Assembly: GCA_001939145.1 (NCBI GenBank)
Contig: LSRX01000137.1
Span: 644,351 to 708,350, forward strand
Direction: 5' to 3'
Source of the DNA: Symbiodinium microadriaticum
Taxonomy: Eukaryota > Sar > Dinophyceae > Suessiales > Symbiodiniaceae
DNA length: 64,000 nt
Both the position numbers and the translations under genes were made by a program. The notes under the pieces are model-generated. The model saw only the letters and a list, made by a program, of their open reading frames with translations. It ran no database searches and had not been told where the DNA came from. Positions 34,101 to 44,700 of the stretch are shown here, one piece after another (the stretch's first letter is position 1; the number at the start of each line of letters is the position of its first letter).

Positions 34101-37100
34101 CTTTTGTCCTCTTGCACAGGCAAGTGGCCGCACGTGCTTCATCTTCTTTCAGAGATGTCGGCAAAGCGTCGGCGGTCTGGGCTTGATCTTCCAAAATCGT
34201 TCCTACCTGTTCCAGACAGCATGTGCTTCAATGTTGTCGCCTGGCCGCAAGCTTTCCAGTTCTCACATCGCTCGTTTCTGAGAAGAAGGCATAGTTGTTG
34301 AAATATCTGCAGGTGGGTAGGTCATGATCTCAGGCTATCAGCGCCTGTGCAGATGCTACACTTTGGCAGTCATCGCTTGCCCTATTTCGAGACCTGAAAC
34401 GGCGAAAGAATTCAATGCTAACTGCAGTGACTTTCAATGCTGCGATTCAAGCTGCATGCTCAGGTTCACAGCAGAGAGTACGAGCTCTCAAGGTTCTGCA
34501 TAACTTGTGTGTCGTCTTGAAACTTGAGGCGTGTGGTCAAAGCAACCACTGGCAGCATGCCTTGGGGTTGCCACGCCCTTACAGTACACAGGACCCGAGC
34601 AGTGCATGTAGCCCGCAATCATGGCATGATCAGGAACAGGCCCAAACACTGGCTTACATTATACACGCGGTGTAGCTTACATTCATTATATTCTTCATGT
34701 TTTCGACATTGGCAAAGCAGTCGCAAGCTTATGTCATTTTTGCACTGCAAGGTTTGCGAAGTTGCCGCATTATTCCCTTCGGGCGAATGAGGCCGCTTGA
34801 GACATGAAGACCTGCTTCTATGGTTCATAACTTCAGCCAGTCTTGACGAGTTGAGTGGGAGGAAGAGACCTTTACTGCACTGCCGTCGATATCGACTCTC
34901 GTCCAGGTGACATGCCTCTCCGTCATGCAAGCTCTAAGCAAGGCAGAGGCAGCCAACCGGCAATGCTCATCTGCGGGAGTTCTCCCAAGTGTTCACGGAC
35001 AGCACTTTTGTTGGGTACTGTGCTGACAAATTCGCTGCTGCACAGCCTGGAGGTGGATCAGCTGCCACGGATTCTTCGCCTACTGCAAGACATGAGGTAC
35101 GGCTCATCTGCACAGTGAGAGCTGTCGCACCTTGATTTCCGCTGTGCCTTTCGCAGGAGCCAAAGCATGCAGCCCGGCGTGACTGTCTTCAGCGCGGTGA
35201 TTGCCGCCTGTGGTGGCCAGGCCTCAACCCGATGTCCACCTTGCAGACCTCTTTCCCTCCTGCCCAGCCACGCACCACTGCCACATGCCGTGATGCTGCA
35301 CACAATGCAGTGTGGTTCTATGTCGTCTTTAAAACTGTAGAATGCTGAACATCCGGAAACCGGCTGTTGAAGATCCCACGGGCTTCGATACGGGGGCATT
35401 TCTTCCGTGATGGCCTCATCCAAATGGCTGGAACCAATCCACACCAGGCTCAGGCAGACCGCCTAAGCCTTGAACGACAGGACCCGAAGCACAGGATGAA
35501 TCATGATTGCATTGAAACGTACTGCAAACTGTGCGCTGAGGGGTGCCTGGCGATAGACTGCCGCAACTTGTGTCAGGGCCAGTTTGACATCATAAGCAAA
35601 TTGCTCGAGGACTGCGTGCCGATGCTTCGGGTCCATGCGATGTGTGTCTGTCTCTCCTGCCTCCCGAAAATCGAACACGTCTGGATCAGGACATGGTCAG
35701 CATCAGTACTGCTCCAAACACGGTCGGCCTCTCATCTTGCTTGTATGTACAAACTTCAGCCTTCGTGCAATTATCTGCTTCTATCTTGCTACGATGCCTA
35801 GGTCGTGCTCAACACCGCAATGAGCGCTTACATCGACTGTGGGCAGTTGAAGCAGGCACTCCTGGCAGATGAGCTGACCATGTGATGTCATTCCTCTTGC
35901 GAAGCCTGAAATGACCCGAGACCCAGAGAGAGAGAGACAGTGCACGACAGGGGGCCTCATCTTGTAGAAATAAGCAGAGACCTTGGAGACCAGGGCGCGA
36001 CGCCGCGCGGGAAGGGGTGCGCTTGTGCCCTTTCTCTGCCTGTGTGGCAGAAGAGAGAGAGAAGCGGAGTTCACTCACTTAGTGCCGACCCTCAGCTTGT
36101 CTCACTCCAACAGACCACCGGTACAGTGGCGCAGCGCTAGCGCGCTGGGGTTCAGGGGGTAACCCTTGGCCCCAAACGCCTTGCAAGCAAGCAAGCAAGA
36201 AGCGGAGTTCTAAGCTCAAGGCGCATAGGAGCCACCTGCCGGTCTGCCTTTGATTGCCTCGCTTGCGGGCGTGAGTGGTGCACGTCTGCATCTTCCAACT
36301 AAATCTCAGCTTTGGCAGGCATATGACCTGTTCGGTGGCATGCCGGACTACTCAGTTCGGCCAGACCTGGATTCGATGCTTGGTGGCAGGTTTGAATCAG
36401 GATAGTGCAGAGTGAAGACTGGAGTGACAGCTTCTCAGACCCGGCAAGGTACAACACGATTCTGAAAGGGGCCTCGAAGGAGTTGCTTTGACGGGGCTGC
36501 GGACCGAAAGGGCAGTTTTTGGCATAATACCTGGCTTTGCATCACGGCCGGCCCGTGCAGGAGGGTTTGTGGGAGTATGCCTTGCAGATGCTGGTGAGCG
36601 GGCAGCAGTTGGATGTTTGTTGTTGGCATGCTAGCCCATTGCCTTTGAGTTCGACGTTGTGACGTTTGCTTTGCACATCGATCAAGGAAACCATTCGAGC
36701 CGTCAACTTTTCTCCGGATGTGGTGAGTTACACAACTGCTATCCATGCTTGTCGCCGCGGATCGTGCGAAGCTGAGCTTGTCCCAATTCCGTGTACCAGC
36801 ATTGGGAGCTCGCGCAGCTGGTGCAACAGACGATTTTTCAGCTGCGAATTGGGCTTATCGGCTTGAAGACGGTGTGTGCTCCAGGCTGTGGCGTGAAGCT
36901 GTTCACTTGTGCTGGGAGATGCGTTTGCACCTCAGGGCGTATGAACGATGGCTGTCAGTCATGTCGTGCAGTGGCACAATGCGGTTGCTACACTGGAGGT
37001 TCACAAAGGGTTCGGCCTGACACGATGGCTCTTGGGGCCACCATCAATGTGTGTGCGGACTCTGTGAAAGTGGATGAAGGCGGATCCGCACTTGCTGCAT

Positions 37101-38815
37101 GTGGAAACCAAGGGATCGTCAAATCCGAGCCTCTCAGGCTCTCCGGGCAGCTGGGCCTTTGCTTTGGGCCTTTTCGGCGAGGCAAAGCTTCGGAGCGCCT
37201 CGACGTACGGATGTATACGTGAAGAGACATGGATAGACATGGCTGGTGTGTCTTCGTGAGTTGGCTCAGGCCTCCCGCTCAGCACACAGTTCCTGAACAT
37301 GGCTTTGCAGGCAGTGGCGGGACTTGTCAGTGAATAGTGGGTAGAGTTCCATTTCACCGGAAGTTTCCTTTCAGAATCCGCCAGGGGATGCTTGAACTGG
37401 TGCTCATTTGGACGTTGTCGCCGCCGGTGGTGGTGCTACTGGTTGTGGTGGTGGTGGCGGCGGCGGCGGTGGTGGTGGTGGTAGGAGTAGAACCAGCACG
37501 GAACCGGTACTGGTGGTAGCAGGAGGAGTCGCAAACTGGCTGCAGCATCAACATGGGTCAATGCCTCGAGACCACTGGCTGATTTCACTCGTCATTTCAC
37601 TCGTCGGCGCATGTCGCACCAACAGACTTCAAGCAAGAACTACTTCAACGTGTCATTTCAGAAAAAGCAGAAATGTCACAGTGATGGTGCCCCTGTCCAC
37701 CCGATTAGTCACGCACATCACGCTGGGTTGAGGCAAGAAGCCACAGTGTGTGTGTGTGTGGCAAGGCGCAACTGTGTAGAGGAAAAGCAGTCGGCTTAGC
37801 CGGTCTATATGCCGGAAGAGCGGACGTGCTTTCTCGATTCGAGCATTCAGCATTCCTGTCTTGTTCTGAGGAAAGTTGCAGGGACCCAGGCGACATGTGC
37901 ACGCTTGCATGGCTGCGAGTTTGCACTCCCATCGATGTTCGAGAAATCATGCTACCCTAAGCTGTAATGGACTCCCCTCACCGAAATCCTCGCCTCGCTC
38001 GCCTTGCATGTCAATGAGTAGGAGGCACCCCGGGCGATCAGATGATCACCACCACCCTCAAGAAAAAACACAGAGAAGATGAGAGAATCACCATGAATCT
38101 GAACATTTTAATATGATGCTTCCTTCTTTTTGAGCTTCAAGAACTTCAGTTCTTTGCAAAGTATCAGGCCTGCACTATGGCCTCGGAGTGGGCTGCCTCC
38201 ATCGGCCTGGTAGAGGACTTGGGAGGAAAGCCGCTCGCCCCATTTTTTAAAGCGACTTGAGAGATTTCTGAGCTGTTGAAATTTTGTGGTTTCGTGTTTG
38301 GGAAGTTTGGGGTGCTGTGTTTTAGTCTTCGGGTCCAGCAGCGATTGGAAGCACTTGCTTCTGGTTCGGGACAGTCTGCTTTCTGCACGTGCAGACCTTG
38401 CACGCCTCTACTAGTCTATTGACTTTGATTCTTGGCCGCAAGGACAAATGACGGCTGAATGTTGGGTAACCTGACAAGTTAGGACAGGCGACATTGCTAT
38501 GTGTCAACCATCGACTTGGTAGAGGCTTCGAAGGAATCTCCACAGCTGGGACCTGCAGTTTCGGGTTTCAGCATGCCCAGCAAGCTTCAGCGAGGTTCTA
38601 CAATCTGAAGCCATGCCTCGTCACCTCGAATCTGCACTTGACGGCGCTCTGCATCGGGCACCAGCCAGCCTCCTGCACCCAGTCGGGGAGAGCGGGCTTT
38701 GTCGCATGCAAGTCTGGAAGCACCCAGGTGGCGAGTAGCGATTGATGTTCTGGAGAACGAGTGGCCAGCGCGTGGCCACATTCCAGATTCCTCGACTTAC
38801 AACACCTGTAACGCC
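31102..38815 (+). CDS. Pentatricopeptide-repeat (PPR) protein gene, many exons
   Basis: About 20 exon-sized + strand segments carry PPR motifs (35-residue helical hairpins that bind RNA, mostly in mitochondria or plastids). Examples: 31102 QWQRSLQLLVQLERAAAR; 31391 YTSAIGALRRQGLWKQALGL; 31763-31870 IINTAIGVCGYGLQWERAL; 31920 LQPSIYSYNSAAAALG; 32025 QWEHVLALAETMHRR; 33350 MDVLSAASDWREALASL; 33508 AKMHNAVLDACSRSSHW; 33690 SLTSVIAAMGAARRW; 34122 KWPHVLHLLSEMS; 34339-34575 ISACADATLWQSSLALFR and VTFNAAIQAACSGS; 35160 MQPGVTVFSAVIAACGGQ; 35802 VVLNTAMSAYIDCGQLKQAL; 36700 PDVVSYTTAIHACRRG; 37010 RPDTMALGATINVCAD; 38727 HIPDSSTYNTCN. The join 31870 to 31922 to 32026 keeps phase across GC and GT donors with AG acceptors. 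A stop at 33631-33633 interrupts one repeat frame (a mutation or a missed intron). Could be two adjacent PPR genes. Confidence 0.8.
37420..37500. repeat. GGT/GGC trinucleotide tract
   Basis: Imperfect GGTGGTGGTGCTACTGG then GGTGGTGGTGGCGGCGGC runs. Lies within the interval of the PPR gene, probably in an intron. Gly-, Val- and Thr-rich translations are artefacts. Confidence 0.85.
37746..37761. repeat. Short (GT)n tract
   Basis: Eight uninterrupted GT units followed by GCAAGG. Simple sequence within the PPR interval. Confidence 0.85.
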
Positions 38816-38949
38816 ACTCGCTCTTGATCTGGCACCGGTGCCCCTGTTTTGTGTTCCCTGACGAGTTGTGAGCAGTCCGGTTCTTGTCTTCGACCATATT
38901 GCATCATGCTAGGATTACACTTCATAGACCTGTCCACTCTTCTCTTCAG

Positions 38950-39910
38950 GCGGCCGTGTCAAGCGAGTCTGCGGCGAAGAAACTGCAGAAGGCAAGAAAA
39001 GTACAACTTCGTCTACTATTTGTGCACAAGGAAGGCATAGGTGCTTTTTTGGGCTGCCGGTAGGTCAATCAATACCTTCTCCGTTGCCTCATGGTCGAAC
39101 ACACTGGCCTGCCGTACAAGCCTGATTCCCACGCTGCGTGCTCAGCAGCTGATGCGGTTGCATGTCCTTGGTCTTCTGCGGGCATAGCTTGCACAAAATC
39201 TCAAGATGTCCGGCTCTGAGCCGAAGCGTGCCAAACAAGGCTCAGTGTTGGCCTAGGTGCTTGACTTGCATGAGATGAGTTCGAACTCCGCCAAGGCATG
39301 TCGTGCGATGTTGCTGATGTTGGCTTTGGAGACAGACTTGCTCTTGACTCGAGGCTGCCGTCCGCGCAGCATTGGACGACAAGAGTGGGTCAGATGTCGA
39401 GGGCGCCTTGTTAATTGTCACAGGAAGAGGCGGGATCTTTGTCCGAGTCTACCTGGCTGTGTTCCCTCGACATGCTACCTTTGGCATTCGATGAAAGCCC
39501 TCTCTGCTTGTGTATGGGTAGATTCTATATCGTTCGTGCCGCTTGTGCCGTAAACGTCGCGTACAGGTCTGCACAGTCCAGACGGAGGTCGCCTCCAGTC
39601 GGAGGTGGCTGAATTGCTGCAGGCATTGGGCAGCCGTCTGATGAGCCTTTTGTTCTCGCCAAAAATCTTCAACAGGATGAGCTGCACGTCCGAATACGTC
39701 CGACAAAAGACGGTGGTGGCATCTACGTCCCAAAGAAGGAGGCGATTGGGTGCGAGTAGATGCTGGCTACCTGTAACTGCAAATCTGTGCAGATGACATG
39801 GTGAAGATCGCTGCAGGTGCTGCGTTTGCGGCGACAGCATGCCCACACGCCGACGGATGCGGAATTGCAGAGAACAACTCACGTTCCGCTTGCTTCGACT
39901 GCGACAAATG
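38950..39910 (+). CDS. Hypothetical gene pieces, including a strong unknown exon at 39617-39755
   Basis: The best piece, at 39617-39755 +, encodes AGIGQPSDEPFVLAKNLQ, DELHVRIRPTKDGGG and IYVPKKEAIGCE; composition and Gly/Pro placement look like a folded domain. I do not recognise it. Nearby + pieces include SESAAKKLQKARKVQLRL (about 38955), MSGSEPKRAKQGSVLA from ATG 39205 ending at an AG followed by GTGCTT, and 39796-39908 with AAFAATACPHADGCGIAE and a CFDCDK ending. The 39205 ATG could be a gene start. Order and joins are uncertain. Confidence 0.4.
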
Positions 39911-41740
39911 AAAATCTAGCGTATGCCGCCCATGTTCAGAATAGTTGTCGGATCAAGCTCATTGTGAGGCCTGCAGCTGATTTACCCATCACCAGATGTG
40001 CTAGGTGCTTACCAACAGCGGCTTGGACCACACGTGCCGCCACTGCCGAGGCATAATTTCAAGCTCCTGTATATCGTTCTCTAGCAACCATTGTGTTGAC
40101 CTGTCACAAAGCTAGCTCTGTGGATGTCATTTGCCAAGTCACTTCAGTAGTAGTGGCCCAGGTCAAGCTCGCGTTTACGAGCTCATTTGCTGCTTTGAGC
40201 AACCCCCACCTGCCACCATGCGAATGATTGATTCAGAGGCACCAAGGAGAGAGTAGGCTGCCTCGACTGAGCACATCACTATACGTCCTTGACCCACTAG
40301 GAGGCAATACATCCAGCAAGTTTTTCACTTGTAAGTCATGCTCGAGTGATTCGCAGTACTGTGCGGCAACAGATTCGCTTGATGAGTCGCCCCACCCCTT
40401 CCCTGCTGCACTTCCTTCCCCGTGCTTTCGTGGCCCTTTTCTCAAGTGTGGTCTGCATGTTTGTATGACGGGTTGGAGGGCTGAGTAGTCCTCTATCTGT
40501 TGAAACAGGCCTCCTGTTGCTTGTTCCTTACAGTTTATTGTGGTGCCCCCGTTAAGATGATTTTTCTTATCTCCCCTTGTCGCATTGTTGCCTTATTTCC
40601 CACGTCATTTCCAATGCCTCTGAGACTTGAAGCAAACCAAAAATCACAGGAAGGCCTGGTGTCGTATTGCAAATTTCCAGCACGGCAGTGGTAAGTAAGG
40701 GCTTGTATGACCAGTGCCACAGCCCACCGCTGACTTCGATAGGGTTTATGAGCATGTTCTACACTGGCTGTGCTGATTCTGAAACATCTCACGCAGCCTG
40801 TTCTTACAATGATTGCCGAAATGCCACCGGTAGGAAGTCCATTATATTAGGGCAAATACTTTGATTCAGCAGCGACGTCGGTTCACTGAGTGGGCTGGTG
40901 CTTCGGTTTCAACTTTCCAGCGCGCTGGTACTACTGCATTGAACATGGGACAGACTGCTGCGATTGCTCCTTGCGGTTGTTGTGATCGCTAAGTGTTTCT
41001 AGAACTTTAAATGCCACTCTGAAAATGGCAAGTCGTTCTATGTATGCTAGCACGCGATTGATACACTTGCCGCGACTCGTATCACTGTTGGCACAGACTT
41101 ACTTTCTTCGCATTGTCACCATTGTCCTTGCAGCAGAATCTGCGACATTGCGACTCGTGCTCTGCGATTGCGCAACCACCTCTGTCCTTCATTCAACAAT
41201 CAAAAATCGTTGGCTTTGTTGTGGTGGCCCGGATGCTGCAGATGAGCCATGATGACTGTGCCTCTGCTGCTGCTGCGACTGCTTCGATGACTATTCGACG
41301 ATCGGTCAGATGATCTTAATGATAGTCGCTGCGCTGCTGATCGCTAATGGTTGCAGCAGTTCACGCCCTTCTGTGTGTTTGTCTGATATGGTTCGATGTA
41401 TGGCTGGTAGTTTCACTGGCCAGGTCTGGACCCTTCCGCTTGCATGGCCAGCACTAGCCACGGATTCGCAGGGAAACAGCAATGAGGAAGCGGCCCAAGA
41501 TGGGCTGTGACTTCCATTCATTTCAAGGCTTTCATTTTTCTGAAAGTCTGAAAACTTGTGCTGGGGCAGCTTGACTCGTCGGCGCTGAATGCAAGGGTTC
41601 AGTATAGTCAACAAAGCAGCATGGGTTGGGCTGAAAATTCAATTGCCAGAGCTGGCCATCGATGCCATCGTCAAAAGAAGTGATCTCTGCAGACACCACT
41701 CGCGGAGGTGACATGCGCGAGCGTGAAGGCGAGGGCCCGG
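39911..41740. other. No supported gene
   Basis: Between the unknown exons and the ABC1K exon near 41771 I see no recognisable protein, repeat array or RNA gene. Open frames on both strands (for example 41025-41252 and 41306-41614) lack motifs. Confidence 0.45.
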
Positions 41741-41770
41741 ATTCTTCATGAAGCCTCCAACTTCGGGGAG

Positions 41771-44700
41771 GTACATAGAAGAGCTGAAAACATTGCAAGA
41801 CGAGGCGGACGTGAAGTGGATTTCGAAGCTCGACGCTTGATTTTTGTCCTCTCCAGGTTCCTCCTTTCAGCGGAGCTCGTGCTCTCAAGATCATCGAGTC
41901 TGAGCTCGGCAAGCCGGTGCTTGCCCCGATTGCCCCTTGCAGGGATCCGGCGGAAGGCAGGTCATTCGCAAAGCTTGGGCTTGAGGCCAGCGAGCTCTTT
42001 GAGGAGTTCGATGACAAGCCCATGGCGGCCGCATCCCTCGGACAGGCAAAGTGCTCCAGGAGTTCCGAATCAGCCTTGCCTCTAGCTCTTCCCTCGTCCC
42101 CGCAGGCAGCCAGGCTCTACAGCAAAGCATGCAGTTAAAGCACTCGAGTCGGTGACAGTCGATTGAGTCCACGAGCGAAAACTCGTCAGCTTTCAGGATG
42201 ATGACCCGGGCAAGCCTAGGTGGAGTCAGGTAGATGCTAAGCGCGCGACTAATGTCGTTATCACACATTCGCTGCTTTCCAGAACTGGCAGCAGAGGCTT
42301 TGTAAGATTGATGCACAGCAAGACGGAACGATGCTCGGGGCCTGCTGCATCAATTGTTGAACGTTTACACTTTCGCTGCACTTCCGATTCCTAGATGCCG
42401 CCATGCCGGCCTGATCTGCATCTTGATGGGTGAAGCTGGCCGCAAGAGTAAATGGGGCGGCAAAGGTGCCAAGGGCAAAGCCGGCAAAGGAAAGGGCAAG
42501 GGCAAGGGCAAGCGCAAAGGCAAGGCCAACGACAAAGGCCGGGAGAAGTGCTCACGTGCACCCAAGATAAGCTCTTCTGATCCTTCAAACAATCTGGAAA
42601 AACCCTATCGCTAAACACGCTGTTCCAGTGCCCAGGGGCGCCTTGCAAGAGACCGCGCGGACCAATGCCTACACGGTCTATGCTCATCACGAGCCACACG
42701 CCGAGCCAATGCAGCAAGGCCAGAGCCAAGTGAAGCCCGCAAGCGTGGTGTCGTGGCTTGTATGAGTATGAGATACCATTGCTTCGTCACTTGTGGGCCC
42801 TGAGGCAACGCGAGAAGCGATCCGGTTGCTGGAGACATTGCCAAACAGTGTTGTTCTTCAAATAGGTGCTTAAAACAGTCGAGACCATGCGCATGCAAAA
42901 GTGGCGATGTTGGAGATCCAGGAGGCAGCTTCAGAATCACTTCGACAAGTGCCTGAAGCCAAAGAGGACAGAGACCATGGCGAAGTGGTTGAAAGATGCT
43001 TTTAATCCCATCACAGCGGAGGATACCCCAGCTGCCAGATCAGCAGGCGAGTCCCTGGAAGCAGAACTTCAGGCCTTGAGGCCCCCCCAGACCCAGAGCT
43101 TGGCTTTGTATTACATCTGTGTATCCATTTTGTCTCCTTCTTTCCAGGGGAGACGGCTCTGCGAAGCCTCAGAAGAGACCTCTCCACTTCTACTGCGAGG
43201 CTTGCTGTTTTCATTGGGTGAGTAGTCATCATGCTAGGAACTAATCACTTTGGTGTAAGGTGTAAGCACTCTATGTACTGTTACGGCAGGAAGCGAGATC
43301 AATTAGAGAGACAACGGCGACAACACCAGGAAACAGCTGCAACCACCAATACGCATGTTGGGTGCAAGCAGTAGCTGCAATAGTCGCAAGAATGCCGGCC
43401 ACTCGGCACTAAGAGTATTCTAATCGGAACCACAGGAGCAGCAGGAGCAACCGGAACAATGGAAGGGTACTCGAAAGAATGAGAATAATAGGAATGACAG
43501 GAACAATCAGAACCACAATACATGTCAATGTAGAAGAGAAGCAGGAACACGCGTCACAGTGGAGTAGACAGCACAAGAGTCAAGGGACTGGCATACCAAT
43601 GGAAATGCAGCCAGGGCCGTCGTCGCAGCACCTGCAGCGGCAGAACTACTACTGGGCCTAGTAGTATTCATAGAAGAAATCCGACTTCATCGTCGTTGTT
43701 CAGTGGTGGCGCCATCATTGGGGGTCTCTGGCCCCTTCGAAACTTGGACGGCTGGAGAAGGTGAATTTTCAAAGGTGGGCCAGCATCACGAGCATCAGCG
43801 CGGTCTGGGGCCTTTGTATTGGAGGCCGAACGTGATATTCATAGCACTCAAGTCTATACGGGCCTCGTGCGTGGAGCCAACAAAGCCTCGGGCCCCCCAT
43901 ATTTCACGTATCCTGCCAAAGCTGCGAATGATGCGCATGATACTGGGTCTGCCGTTGCGCGCGGCATGGTCGCTTGCCTATGTCGTCTTGGCTATCATGG
44001 TGGTCACTTTAGTGGTAGTACTAGTAAGTCTACCAGTACTCGTACTAGAATTAGAAGCAGTAGTAGCCTTAGTAGCAGTGGCAATAGTAGTAGTCGACGT
44101 CGCAGTAGTCGTAGCAGTTGTTGTAGTAGCAGCAGCAGGAGTAGAGGAGGAAGAAGAATAAGTAGTAGTAGAAGGAGCGGTAGCAGGAGCAGCAGCAGCA
44201 GTAGTAGCATCATTATCATTGTGGTTGGGCCATGGATGAATTCTTCTCCCAACGCAGTAGACCATGGAAGTTATTTGGGTTTGGCCATGAATGCTCTCTT
44301 CTCACAGTGCTCGATCAAGAAGGCGATTCTTCAGAGACGAAGTTGCGGGCAGACGTTGGGGGGATGCCGTAGTACTAGTACAGACGTAATGACACTATGA
44401 CTATAGTAGTAAAGTAGCAGGAGTAGCAGTCGTAACCGTCGTCGTACTAGTAGCAGTAACAGTGATTGGAAGTTACAGTAGCAGTAGTCAATGTCATTCA
44501 ATGTCCTAACATCATTGCATTTATAGGGAACGGTTTTGGTTCACTGTGTGCAGTGTTGGTTGAAGCAGGTCAGTCGTGGTGTTGCACTCTTGTCCTACCC
44601 TGGAGAAGAGGCAGAATCGATACCTTACGTCAGTGCTCGGTGCTATGACTGCACTCCTGGATCATGTTCCTGTCCCTACAGGAGGATTTGAATGCTCCCT

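Noticed and set aside
44004..44265. Leu-, Thr- or Ser-rich proteins on both strands
   Set aside because: Direct translations of the AGT/AGC trinucleotide array.
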